Assembly: GCA_963924555.1 (NCBI GenBank)
Contig: OZ004582.1
Location: 3,534,001-3,598,000 of the forward strand
Source of the DNA: Crambe crambe
Taxonomy: Eukaryota > Porifera > Demospongiae > Poecilosclerida > Crambeidae
Direction: 5' to 3'
DNA length: 64,000 bases
The notes under the pieces were generated by a model, which saw only the letters and a program-made list of their open reading frames with translations, did not search any database and was not told where the DNA came from. Numbering within the stretch: the first letter of the stretch is position 1; every line of letters begins with the position of its first letter. Position numbers and translations under genes: made by a program. This document shows positions 52,350 to 62,429 of this stretch, piece after piece.

Positions 52350-52905
52350 ATAATGTGTGGACAGATTGCTCGTATATGGAATACCCGGGGTTTCCCAAGA
52401 CAGATGGGATCACTATGAAGAGATCCCCCAGATACACCAGACCAGAATGGGGGGTATCATGGGACAGATGGGACCACTTAGTCAGTATAGTGTAGGGACC
52501 CTTGGACTATCCCAGGATAGATGGGTGGGACCCTGTGTATGGGACATCCCAGGAATTCCAGGACAGATGGGACCACATGGACTGGGACCCCACTCAATCT
52601 AGTGTAGGTACATCCCATGAATTCCGTCCGGACAGATGGGGGGGGGGGGACCCTGCTCAATGTAGTATATGGGACATCCCCAGTGGTTCCTCGGGTATCC
52701 CAGGACGATGGGACCATTTAGACTGGGACCCCACTCAATAATATAGTGTATGGGACATCCCAGGAATTCCCGGGATGTCCCAGGACAAATGGGACCACAT
52801 CCCACTCAATCTAGTGGTCCCAGGACAGATGGGACTGGTATGGGGCATCCCAGAAATTCCTGAGAAGTCTCAGGACATATCCCAGCGATGGACTTGTAGG
52901 GGATC
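52350..52905. repeat. minisatellite with CCCAGGACAGATGGGACCAC units
   Basis: At least seven imperfect units are built from GGACAGATGGGACCA, GGGACATCCCAGGAATTCC and GACTGGGACCCCACTCAAT, with variable spacing of about 60-100 bases. GGGACATCCC is palindromic. It includes a run of G at 52636-52650. Frames through it are composition artefacts. Confidence 0.88.
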
Positions 52906-52924
52906 AGGGTACCCTTAAAGATAT

Positions 52925-53270
52925 TCTGGGACGCCAATTGATGGCAGTCCTGGACACTTATGTTGCCTTGGAATCAAACTCATTACTTGGTTCTTTCTCC
53001 ATTCTAACACAAACTGTTCCACCCTCACTAATCACAGCTGCAGCCTTAGCCAATGCTTCCTGGGCATCTGGATGGTGAGTGCACCCAATACGCTTGAACG
53101 TAATAGCATGTATTACAGATGGCAACTGAAACCTTGCTTGTCCCTCCTCCTCAGACTCAGATTGAAGGTAAGGTCTTTTTTTTTCAGTCGAATCATATTC
53201 AGATAAAGCACTTGCTGCTGTGGACAGTCGCAGACATGGAACAGTTTGCCATTTTGCTCTAGTTCGAGAT
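52925..53270 (-). pseudogene. HIRAN-like domain fragment of a repeat-family protein
   Basis: The minus strand encodes SESEEEGQARFQLPSVIHAI, TFKRIGCTHHPDAQEALAKA and GGTVCVRMEKEPSNEFDSKA, then TAA. The end (VxMExEPxNxFDSKA) resembles the ligand-binding turn of HIRAN-like domains (EPxNxxDxxAI). Acidic leaders before it are common in sponge multicopy proteins. The classification is tentative. Confidence 0.35.
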
Positions 53271-53663
53271 TTGAGGGATCAAGAGCTTGAAAAGCATCCT
53301 AATATATCCGGGCACAGTTCTGGCCTCCACTGCTAGTGAAATTAAGTTATGAAATATGCGTGTGAAAAAACCATAGTAACGCAATAATGGAATACACAGT
53401 CACATTCCAGAGCACCACCACAGGTACTGGGCCCAGATCAGATCACACTGCACACTAGCAATAGGTCAATATTCACTATAGGATTGAATTTTTGGAAGAC
53501 CCCTAGCCGCAAACTGTATGCAGTTCCACTAAACAGGACAAGATGTTCTGTCAGATTCTGATGAATTCCTCCAAAACAAAAGAAAAGAAAGAGAAAATGT
53601 TCTGAGACTCAGAATGATATCAACCAGACACTTGTTAATAGTATAGGAAAGATTCAGAACACT

Positions 53664-53960
53664 CTAGATGAAATGATGGCAGTAACCAAGGACAGCAAGT
53701 TACCATTGGGTTTGAAGACAGTTCTGAAAGATTGCCTCAAGTGTAGCATCTGCACTTGTTTCATGAAGCCACCAGTAATTGCAATGAAGTGTTGCAAGAC
53801 CTTACTCAGAAGTGAACCGTGTGCTAACTCTTGGTTCAGTGGAGAAGATGCTCATGCCCCAAGTGCCGCTCGGCGAGGGGGTATACTGAAACGATGATTT
53901 TACGAGGGCTAGATTCACTTTTAGAAATGGTGAGGAAAATCGAAGGTGATGAAGAAGCCT
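53664..53960 (+). pseudogene. RING-finger-like fragment 2
   Basis: The frame reads LGLKTVLKDCLKCSICTCFMKPP, VIAMKCCKTLLRSEPCANSWF, and after a frameshift near 53870 YTETMILRGLDSFLEMVRKIEGD to a stop at 53958. C-x2-C...CC...EPC is the same RING-like pattern as at 48 kb. The final CPxC pair falls where the frame shifts (APSAARRG). The conserved tail after the ring (ILRGLDxFL) fits the family. It is followed within 140 bases by the integrase-core remnant at 54097. Confidence 0.6.
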
Positions 53961-54096
53961 AGAATGGGACAATCTGTACTTTTACTATTTTACCAATGTC
54001 ATCATGATAAGTGTAAAATCATTTGTAGGATATATGCGCATGCATGTTTGTTTGTGCCTCGTGCATGGCCGATCGATCGAGTGCGTATTGATAGAT

Positions 54097-55280
54097 AATG
54101 GCTAATCTGGATGAGCTGGAAGCGACTGTGAGGGAGAAAGTGGAGAACGAAGGATGGACCTACGGGAAGTAAACACTTGCAGGAGCTGTACCCTGGAGTA
54201 ATAGGTGGGACCTACATACGGACGTAAAATGATGACTGGTTTGTTAGCTACCCAGGGCTTTCGTATAAGTGAACAGAGAGTAGGAGAATCCTTAGAGAGG
54301 GTGAATTACAGCAGATTAATCCAATCCCCTATCGCACTGATTACTTTCGGCACAAGTTGAAAAGTTGGTCATGTTTGGCGTAACCCATATATGTGGAATT
54401 GATGGATACAGTGGTAAGATTGTGGGATTCGTCACTATGCCAATGAAGAAAATATAATATATGTAGTGGACATTTGGCAGGACATTTTTGATTCTTGCCA
54501 CATTTTGATCAGTCACTTTGTTCTGGCTCTGACTTTCTGATGTCAGTGAGGATTCCTTTTGAAATGATCCGATAAAATATCAGACCATGAGAAGAGTTGA
54601 TCGGCCATTATGATATGGCCTTTAAATAGATACATTCCTAAGTGCAATAACTTGATCAGATTTTTGACCCAGTAAATGGCCTAGAGTAACTCTGAACCCT
54701 TTAATACCTATACAGGCCGATTATTCAGAGGTATGGATTATGGGATCAACTAAGGGTAGATCGTGGACCCTGATGTTTGTCCAGGAGCAATTGGCACATC
54801 TAAGAGGAAACTGCAGCTGTGCTATTTACATAGAATCATTGTGTTGAAAGAATATGGATCGAAATCAACTCTCGGGTGAACTATCCCATCAAGACCTGCC
54901 TGATAACACTATGGATTACCCCCATCTGAAGTTTTGTGTATCTTGGCTTTCCATTCGTGTTGCATCAGTTGGTACCACCATGGCTGTGGCATCTTGGAAT
55001 GAGCACACAATACCCGGTAAATCAAAATAAATCCTATGGTGTTTGGGGTGCACTAGTGAGTAAATTTTCACTAGGTAGTAAACAAGGACAATTGTGTGGC
55101 ATTCCAAATTGCCTGATGCTCAGTAGGAATCATGCCCAACACATGCATGACCATATCATACTAGATGCTGATGCTGCTGTCAGTCAATTTGAAGATCTGG
55201 GTGGTAGAATAACTACTTTTTTAGTCCATTTGGAAGATCCTCTGAAACACAGTACAGATCAGTATGCCAGGAGCTGATTT
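54097..55280 (+). pseudogene. integrase-core family protein, decayed
   Basis: It starts MANLDELEATVREKVENEGW (54097) with HLQELYPGV after it. Then come TYGRKMMTGLLATQGFRISE, QRVGESLERVN (about 54210-54310), NPIPYRTDYF, MFGVTHICGIDGYSGKIVGF (about 54370-54430), YGLWDQLRVDRGP (about 54730-54770) and NSRVNYPIKTCL (about 54868). A last open stretch reads FCVSWLSIRVASVGTTMAVA, SWNEHTIPG. IDGYSGKIVGF and LRVDRG would contain two of the catalytic acids of a retroviral-type integrase fold. The first conserved Asp block (HKLxIDxN) and the Glu block are missing. A known repeat family in marine animals, dead here. Confidence 0.68.
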
Positions 55281-55489
55281 CGGTCCCTTTTTTAATGGAA
55301 TTGTGAACAATGATTCAAGTCTATTTCGAGAAGGAATTTTGTTTCTTATCGATTTAAATAAACATTTAGAACAATTATTACTTAATAACTAATCATTTGC
55401 TTCATGTCATTATTACAACACTTTTGATTTCTCTCATGCAGATAGCTTATAATAATTGAGAAGAACAGATTTCTGGATAGTTATACATG

Positions 55490-55690
55490 TGATGTGTGCA
55501 TGTTGGAGATCATGCAAGTTGTGTAACTGTCTCTCCCAGTCAGGTGTTACTTCCTTAAGCTGATCCTGGTGAGTTTCTGTCTCCACTAAATAAGAAAGGG
55601 GACCCAAATGTTCCACTATGATGCCAGCCACCCAGTCTCGTAAAGTCCAAACTTGAACTATGACAGAATACGCGCATGGCGTCAACGCGA
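55490..55690 (-). pseudogene. gypsy integrase carboxyl scrap
   Basis: The minus frame includes VWTLRDWVAGIIVEHLGPLS and YLVETETHQDQLKEV. WxxGxIxxxLGPLSYLVE is the carboxyl SH3-like/GPY-F region of Ty3/gypsy integrases. Only about 40 residues survive; flanking residues are not retroviral. Confidence 0.6.
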
Positions 55691-55883
55691 AAACGTGCAA
55701 AATCGCGGAAATCTGTACGCGTTCGCGCAGTACCTTTATATTTTTTTTGGTGGAATTTTTTTGTGTGTGTGGCCGGGTGCATGGCAAGTAGGGTAGTTTA
55801 CACTTTACCTAATGTGCTAGGCTGTACTGTATCTTCTTTCTCTTTGTTCAGTTGTCTTTGTTCAGTTGTTTTGAGAGCAGCAC

Positions 55884-56022
55884 GCTCGAGTATCCTTGAT
55901 TCCTGAAACGAAACGTTCTCAGTGACCGGCATGCCTCGCTCGATTATCCTTGATTCCTCGTTCTCAGTGACCAGCATGCCTCGCTCGATTATCCTTGATT
56001 CCTGAAACGAAACGTTCTCAGA
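55884..56022. repeat. three-unit tandem repeat (CTCGATTATCCTTGATTCCT)
   Basis: Three copies of GCTCGA(G/T)TATCCTTGATTCC appear, the first and third followed by GAAACGAAACGTTCTCAG, the middle one lacking the GAAACGAAA part. The spacing is 48-57 bases. A smaller CTTTGTTCAGTTGT duplicate lies just before. Confidence 0.85.
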
Positions 56023-56029
56023 AGTTTTG

Positions 56030-56440
56030 CCTAGCGCCTTTGTCTTCTAGAGTCTTATGCTGCTTTATCCACTAACTACCAGAGCTTGACAGCACAGTCA
56101 TGACAGCCGGCTAATTTTTAATAATGCGCATCAGCAGACTTCAGTTCTGATGACCTATGATTTCTGAAGTTCAGAGCGAAAAAATCCAACTATTGCTGTA
56201 AGTCTAGCTGATAGATCTCAGTCTAAAGTAAATCTAGGCTTAGGTACAATGCTCTAGAAAAACTCCTGCTAGCTGCATGCCCTGGGTTGTATAGCTACCT
56301 GTATACCTTCCCTGCTGTCTGGATCAGTGGTCTAAATCATCATTCTTATAGTAATGCAGTGTCATTATAACATAATAATAAACTATCTAGTCCATACGAA
56401 TAGCACAAGGAAACTTCACTACATAACTGTTACCATCACA
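56030..56440. other. non-coding stretch
   Basis: No frame, repeat or site I can support. Confidence 0.4.
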
Positions 56441-56445
56441 TACAT

Positions 56446-57381
56446 CTACAAATACACATTTTTGTTGCTACTGGGAGAAATTACCTCCAGACTAGTTTCC
56501 ACATTGACTGGCAGAACTGCTGTGCAAGGCATAAAACATTCTAGAATAGGTAGTGTCTGCATTTTTCTGACTACTACTGCAGCCTTGTCTTCTTTTTGAA
56601 TGAAATACAAGATATGCCCATATGACACACATGCAGGATCAGACGATGAATACAGCACTGTATAGCTGTTTCTACGTTTCACCCTGGAGTAACTTGCACA
56701 GTAGAATACTTCACCACCCTTTTCCAATCGCTTGAAAGTAGCTATTTCGTTGACAACAGTTCCATAGTACTGACTAATTATTTCATTTGTTTATTCCCCA
56801 GTGCCCATGTATGATTTGCTAAAGGCTGTTTTTTAAGGCCATCTGTATGATGAAAGTACAATGACTACTACAGGTCCATTTCATGGACTCATTAACAGGT
56901 TAGCACTTAGTAGCTAGGAATTGAAACTGACCAATGGATTGCCCGATTGCCCCCCAAAATGTGTTACCTGTTTATTTGCAGATTCGAAAGCAAAGCAGGA
57001 ATAAGCCCATAGAGGTCCCCAATCACTTACACACTTTTTTAAATGGATGTTCATTGTACAGTTCCTCTCCCCTATACGTGTGTACATTCATAGTCAACAA
57101 TAATCACAAAGCACAATAATGTAATAGTTATGAACAGCATAGACTGATGTCTTAATTATAATACTTATTACGTACCATAAAACTCCATATAGCTACTACT
57201 TCTTATAGAATTCATCTAACCAGATTGCTGAGAGGTCAAGATCTGCTGGTGATATGCAGTCACTAGCAAGAATATGAAGCAATGAGTAGTGCTTATAATA
57301 AGGGAGTGGTAGAACATCTTTCAGCACAGGGAGGGAATAAAACAGCAGCCAAGACTTGAGTTCAGATCCTATTAATAGCAT
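56446..57381 (-). pseudogene. CMC/Plavaka-like transposase carboxyl end
   Basis: Reading from 57381 leftward: SELKSWLLFYSLPVLKDVLP and SPADLDLSAIWLDEFYKK. Then, after a gap, DWGPLWAYSCFAFESANKQ (about 57035-56980) followed by a donor (CAG/GTAACA). A last exon follows at 56727-56446 with YSRVKRRNSYTVLYSS and SYGHILYF. The order ExRxWLLxYSLPVL ... WGPLWxxSxFxFExxN ... KRNSYxVxY..YGxIxxF is seen in animal transposases of the CMC/Plavaka type, where the E of FE is the final acid. The middle is missing. Confidence 0.6.
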
Positions 57382-57399
57382 TTAGGAGTCCTACTGATT

Positions 57400-57785
57400 C
57401 TATCTGGCACTTTGATGTTGAGCAGTCTCAGGTTCATCTGTATGTATAGCTAGGCAGTAAAAAAGGAAAACTAGAATAGAGGCTCACTTTTGATCGTATT
57501 GAGAAATCCTTTGACTTGTGCTCTTTCATAGCATCAGTAGTTTGTGTGTAACACCCAAATATAAACAGTGAAGAGAGTCAATCACTACACCTCTACAGAG
57601 ATCATAGGGCTCAGGATACTGGCAGATTTCACACCTTTGCACTATAATGTGTCATTACACTTAGCTATAGTTAGATACCATGGATGGAGATATATAGTCT
57701 CATGTGGCCAAAAAAGTCTGGGGACTCGTGCACCATTTTCATGTTCTACTGGGATGAGTGGTGTAGCTATGTATACTTTTTATTT
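57400..57785. other. no recognised gene
   Basis: Short frames only. A plus-strand frame at 57568-57795 has no motif and overlaps the acceptor of the candidate exon. Confidence 0.3.
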
Positions 57786-57788
57786 TAG

Positions 57789-57865
57789 GTATTAAAGTCT
57801 TAACACCTGATGGATACGACAGTCTTATTGCAAACTCTGCTCGTGCCACATTATACAACGAAATT
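57789..57865 (+). CDS. candidate isolated 77-base exon
   Basis: TATTTTAG precedes and GTAAG follows a frame encoding IKVLTPDGYDSLIANSARAT followed by LYNEI, with an intron phase of 1 at the start. The splice sites and sharp frame suggest a real exon of a host or captured gene. Neighbouring exons were not found and I do not recognise the protein. Confidence 0.35.
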
Positions 57866-57999
57866 GTAAGTTAGCTGTAGGTCAATGTACATGCACAACC
57901 AAAATAAAAGATGTGGTCAGCCCAAGTCCCCAAGATAAGATTATATGGAATTGGAGTTAACTTTGTGAAATGACTGTAATGAAATAGCTAATTGGATGA

Positions 58000-58100
58000 T
58001 CTTGAAATTGTTCTCCATCACAATAACAAAAATTTTTCCGCGCTTATGCGTGGATAATTTTAGTACCCCCTCTTCAAAAACCCAGGGTACGTTTGTCTTG
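58000..58100. repeat. hAT/MITE-type end
   Basis: CAAAAATTTTTCCGCGCTTATGCG and AGTACCCCCTCTTCAAAAACCC-type sequence match the modular ends next to the hAT tails at 15.04 and 15.94 kb. Confidence 0.4.
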
Positions 58101-58314
58101 CTTGAGGGAGGAGTATGGGGAGTTTATGGTGTAGTGATCATAATAGTGGATGCCATCAAATGGCCACATCCTGTGCAGGTATTATATGAGGAGAACTGCT
58201 ATTAATTGCCCCACCCCTTTTATGCCTTTTCATATCAGAATTTTTTGGTTTCAAATAATGCAAATAAGCATTCATAGGGCTTCTACTGGCTGTTGAAGCG
58301 GTAGAAGTGATCTA

Positions 58315-58560
58315 TCATTCAACCTCTTCAACATACTGGGTCAAAATGTTGGAAGACAAGCGAGGCTCCTTCTCTTTTTTATGCTTATAATCATTATAAC
58401 CATGGAAAGATTCAAATAGGAGGGAGATGTGTATTCCACGGCCCAAGAACTTGTCGTGATGGGGGTCTAGATACCATAACATTCGTGCCAACTTTTGTAC
58501 AAACCTCACTCCTATAGTTCCACACAATCTCGCCTCCATCCAATATTCATATCTTTCAGT
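58315..58560 (-). pseudogene. fragment related to the 1064-codon family
   Basis: The minus frame reads GVRFVQKLARMLWYLDPHHDKF, HISLLFESFHGYNDYKHKKEKE and LSSNILTQYVEEVE. It aligns with residues about 157-225 of the protein at 20359-23553 (GKKFLKALTDLLWYIDGQHDRF; FQIFQGYNHPELHGHRKR; FSRTDLESY) with the same spacing. About half the aligned residues are identical or similar. It is therefore a diverged second member of that family, cut to a single fragment. Confidence 0.65.
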
Positions 58561-58599
58561 TTACCTACACACAAAATTTGATGCTACTATAATCTTGAT

Positions 58600-59200
58600 A
58601 AGCATTCAAAACATTGCATACCAATCAAATCATTGTGAAGCTTTTGATCAGAATGGAGTGTTTTCCCACTTGTAGGAGAGATAAAGCTTGGAAGAACTCT
58701 TTCACGACTTGCACACTAGAAGCCGTTCTTGATGGCCAATTTCTCTCCTCACTACTACCCTTGAGGTAGATGCATACATGCATACATCTGAACTGGTCAC
58801 ACAAGCTGATAGGAGCAGACGGGGGGACATCATGGGTGTCAACAAACTTTTCATCTTTAGAAATAGCAATACGAGATATTATCAAGATCCATCTGTACAT
58901 AAGATGCTGATCATCTAAAAGTGCTGGCTTCAAGTGAGAGTTTACCTTGCAAAAAAGGCTCCCAAATGTGTCTTCCCATCCACACTTGACTATTGTCCTC
59001 TTTTTCACCACTTCCTGGCAGCGCTTCACAATAATGCTCAACCACGCAAAAGTAGTATGAGCCATCAACGATAGTAGTCCTGATGATGTGTGAACTAGCA
59101 CTGACTGCTGGACCCTGCAAGATGGCATTAGGCTCAGAATCAAAAAGAGAGCACCAATGATCAACAAAGAGCTTATTGCTATGCAAAAAAATAATAAAAA
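58600..59200 (-). pseudogene. decayed coding blocks between family fragment and hAT
   Basis: Minus-strand frames 59167-58625 and 59204-58911 contain protein-like pieces (SHIIRTTIVDGSYYFCVVEH, VDTHDVPPSAPISLCDQFRC, SSVQVVKEFFQALSLLQV). No family is clear. The leftmost piece may be the amino-terminal part of the 1064-family fragment, but I could not align it convincingly. Confidence 0.3.
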
Positions 59201-59259
59201 ACATCTACAAACAGCTGATCAATATTGACTGGCAATGTCTCCATTCCAGCTTTTACAGT

Positions 59260-59955
59260 GAGGTTAGCCATGTGGTTGACATCATAGAGGTGGGGCATTT
59301 CATTCTTGATAAGCTTTGGACACCTGAACGTGCACCTTTCATGACACTCACTGTGTCTGACATGAAGGCAAGTGCATTGTTGAAATCCAAACCATTATTC
59401 TGCAGTGATTCTTTAAGAGCTTGGAAAATGTTTGATGCAGTACCAATATTTACATATCCAGGAATCTTGTGCGTACATTCCCCACATCATGGTCAAAGAC
59501 TCTCACTAAAATGATGCAAGATTTGTCTGTGGCATCATTTGAGAAGGGATTATTTGACATGTGATTAACTATAATTTGCTTATAATGTGGTGCAAAAGCT
59601 TCTGTTGTGATAGCTGTGGTCTTTGTATGCTCACAACCAAACTTTTTGCAATGCTTGAATCTGGGAACATAACCTTAAATAGTTTAGTTGCATGATCACT
59701 TGTTTGAAAAGATAGGTTATGGTTAACCACGAACAGTGACCATCTTGCCTCAGCTTCATTAACACTCTTTTGTACCTCCGGTCGAAAAAAAGATCTCACA
59801 GACTGAGATGATGATGCTGACATTTCCATCTCCCTATGATGCTTTCCCCTAACATGCGTAGTAACATCATTTCTACCCCCATGAGAAATGCCAAAATCCG
59901 ATGAACAGAGTGAGCAGTGTGCAAATGTATCACCTACAAGTAAGGGAAAAAGCAT
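59260..59955 (-). pseudogene. hAT transposase amino-terminal half
   Basis: The frame 59955-59569 has a zinc-finger leader (CSLCSSDFGISHGGRNDVTT, HVRGKHH), SVRSFFRPEVQKSVNEAEAR and FVVNHNLSFQTSDHATKLFK, MFPDSSIAKSL. Downstream in shifted frames are NNPFSNATDKSCIIL, TRFLDM, NIGTASNIFQALKESLQNN and DFNNALAFMSDTVSVMKGAR, SGVQ. This is the BED/C2H2-like finger and the start of the catalytic core of a hAT element, with the D of MSDT a catalytic candidate. The dimerisation end is absent. The transposon end-repeat at 59937 abuts its start codon. Confidence 0.72.
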
Positions 59956-60303
59956 TTCGTGAAAGGAAAGAAGATGTAGGGATGACTACTGCTCAAAAAA
60001 GTAAGGAAACAAGAAGGATGGAAATGGGATCAATCTTTATGTTATTGTTGAGCTATACTTGGAGGTCCAAGATGCTGAAATAGAGTCTACCGTGGTGAAT
60101 CTAAATCCCCGAGTCGATACAGTAGTCTATCATCATTATCTCGAATAATTGGATATCAAATATAGAAAAGATGGCTTCCTAATTGAATTAGTCGAGTGCT
60201 GTGCTCCGTAGTGTCTCCTTTTTCATCGACTCTTTCGAGGATCAATGAGTAGAAAAGATCGTAGTTGGAGTGGATTTATCCAGAAATCATAGCTGTAGCT
60301 TGA

Positions 60304-60335
<32 letters not shown>

Positions 60336-60541
60336 GAGAAGAAGAATCCACCGATTTACCTGCTTGCCGTATTTCTGAAACGGTAAGCGGTCCTGAAACT
60401 TGGTCTGCACATTGTAGTAGGCTCTAGTAGGCTGGATAATCATTCACAGTAGCTTTTGTTAGGTCTAAGTGGGGGAACTAGAATTTCACTTTTGTATTGG
60501 TCTATAGGCGGCGCGCGCGGCCGTCCGCGTCATCCCTACAT
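59935..60541. mobile_element. long-TIR MITE relative
   Basis: It begins CAAGTAAGGGAAAAAGCATT and carries GATGTAGGGATGAC at 59973, matching the arms of the 38.1-kb element and the end at 27.8 kb. GTCATCCCTACAT at 60529 may be the inverted partner. The interior (60040-60520) has an (AAT)n run and no gene. The right boundary is uncertain. Confidence 0.5.
60306..60334. repeat. (AAT)n microsatellite
   Basis: Nine to ten AAT units in a row. Confidence 0.9.
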
Positions 60542-60820
60542 AAAGAGTGCTACCGCACTCTCTGATAGTAGATAGTGTGAATTTCTTATCACTTATCATC
60601 AAAGTGGCACTGCCTCTTAGGCTTTTTATGTGGTGGTGTTTCAGTGCCTTCAGGCTCAGCCATAAGGAAGCAGGCAGCAGCTATAAGATTTCCGGGACAA
60701 ACACCAGCCTTATACAAATCCGTGCGGGACAGATTCTGATAAGTGCAAATCGGGGACAGTCCCAGACGTTCTGGGACACTTGGAGGGTATGACATGAAGG
60801 CAGTTGCAGCTGCATATGTT
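60540..60820 (-). other. unrecognised minus-strand frame
   Basis: A 68-codon frame (60795-60589) includes GVCPGNLIAAACFLMAEPEG and HKKPKRQCHF. No motif supports a function. The rest of the stretch is AT-rich leader sequence of the gene at 60826. Confidence 0.25.
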
Positions 60821-60825
60821 TAAAA

Positions 60826-61285
60826 ATGTCAGGCTCTGAAATTGACCAAGTTAGTTCAGGAGAGGAAGATATTGGTCCTGCTCAGAAGAGGTCATCTAGA
60901 CAAAAGGTTTTGCCCTCCATGCTGAAGGATGTGGATATATTAACTCTAGATACATTATGTGACCCTTCAAGTGAGTACATGCATGTTGAGAGACCTGTCT
61001 AGGCATAAGTGTACATGTGCTAGGATCTGTTGTAGTACGGTGCTCCCAAACAGGGAAACAGCATAATGTAAAATTCAGGACTCTTCAAAAAGATAGTGGT
61101 GACCCCATTACTGAGGATAACCTCAAGAAGGGCAGTTCCCTAGTGATGGAGTTCAAGGGGAAACCCTATCCTGTTGAATTTAAAAAAAAATGCAGGTGTG
61201 TGCATTATATTCTAGCAATTCTGAATTCTAACATGTACTTATTGACAGATAAGAAAACTCTGAAGGGGAAGGTTGGTGATAATTG
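60826..61285 (+). CDS. small three-exon gene, possibly BEN-gene related
   Basis: Exon 1 (60826-60970) starts MSGSEIDQVSSGEEDIGPAQ and ends ...LDTLCDPS at a donor GTGAGT (phase 1). Exon 2 (61024-61195) begins after TGCTAG and reads SVVVRCSQTGKQHNVKFRTL, PITEDNLKKGSSLVMEFKGK, PYPVEF, ending at TGCAG/GTGTGT. After TTGACAG the third exon would meet TAA at once, giving about 106 residues. Exon 2 resembles the small domain in exon A of the left-end BEN gene (xVVRxx ... FKGKxYPV versus YVVRFKG ... WDGKEIVV), suggesting a truncated relative. The function is unknown. Confidence 0.45.
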
Positions 61286-61379
61286 AGAGAAGAATGTTAA
61301 TGAATTTCTCGAGAAAGCTAAGGTATTTTAGCGTACTTGATAACATGCAGTATAACACCATCTGCATTATCTACTATAA

Positions 61380-61590
61380 CAGTTGTTGGCGAGCGAGCGA
61401 AGCGAGCGAAGCCCCACACTAATTGGTCAAAATGGAAAATTGCGATATTTATATGTTACACGTACGTCACTCAAAATGCGCATGCGCTTACACATGCGCT
61501 TACACATGCGCATGAAATAGCTACTAAGCAACGTCATAATAAGCAATCATTTTCCTTAAGCTTGAAGTTGAAACACTATTGTAGCGAGTA
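61380..61590. other. GCGAGCGAA-type and CGCATGCGC repeats
   Basis: GGCGAGCGAGCGAAGCGAGC near 61388 and three CATGCGC words (61474-61515) make a short CG-richer patch upstream of the Arg-rich frame; it may be its promoter. A similar AGCGAG-type patch lies at 17265-17290. Confidence 0.35.
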
Positions 61591-61965
61591 TTATGGAACC
61601 CAGAGAACCAGAAAACAAGCGAAGGAGGGTCCCAGAACACCCTCTAGAAACTGACCAGCAAAGAAGAGCAAGACCTCATGTAAGAAATGAAAGAGACAGA
61701 GCTAGAAGGAGAACAGAGTCAAAGGAACAGAGAAAAATAAGACTAGCAAAGAAATGCGACAGATAGAGCCAGGAGGAGGGAATGTGCAGAGTCAGCAGAA
61801 GATAATGCTGCAAGAGCAGAGCAAATGAGAGCCAGAAGGAGAGCAGAGTCAGCAGAACACAGAGCTGCCAGATTAGAGCAAATGAGGCCTCATTATTTGA
61901 GAGACTAGCTACTGAGTCTGAACAGGAGTGGTAGCCTGGGTTCAGGGAATGCACCAAGTCAGTTA
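61591..61965 (+). pseudogene. Arg-rich repeat leader of a Helitron-type element
   Basis: From ATG 61591 the frame encodes MEPREPENKRRRVPEHPLET, RNERDRARRRTESKEQRKIR and stops at about 61762. Related RRxTESxEQR-type units continue in other frames (for example SQKESRVSRTQSCQIRANEA) to about 61960. Tandem RxxxRRRxEsxEQRxxRL units are common at the amino end of Helitron and related helicase proteins in marine invertebrates. No Rep or helicase follows in this window. Confidence 0.45.
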
Positions 61966-61974
61966 ACAACCTGA

Positions 61975-62420
61975 ATAGCTAGATATCAAAAGTCACTGTT
62001 GGGGCTATATAATCATAAGTGAGGAAGGAGCACATTGAAATGACCACTGGCTGCTTGCTCGCCCAACTAATGCTATACGAGCATCTCTAGTTAGTGAAGA
62101 AGAGAAACAGACAGTACACAGTGATAAAGAGGTAACTATATTGTATCGTGCCTCAGTACCTACATGCTATTAATTTCTATTATTTTCTAGAATGATAAAG
62201 CACAGGAGCAAGAGCATAGTGATAAGGTATGCTTATAATGCAAATGACCATGACAGTCTACTGAGCTCTTAATGAAAACATTCATGCCGACTCATGTATA
62301 AGCACTATTTGATTAAATCAAAAGTCATACAATCATGTGTGTATACGAGTGCATACCTCAGAATTATTACCCAGTACAGCAAGAGGTCAAGCAATCTATT
62401 TTATCCAGGCAAAACTAAAT
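61975..62420. other. non-coding stretch
   Basis: No frame or repeat I can support between the Arg-rich leader and the next minus-strand remnant. Confidence 0.4.
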
Positions 62421-62429
62421 GATATACCT

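Noticed and set aside
52350-52905. Regular repeats that might suggest a CRISPR array
   Set aside because: Unit lengths and spacings vary, units are imperfect with no constant repeat plus unique spacers, and the window is eukaryotic.
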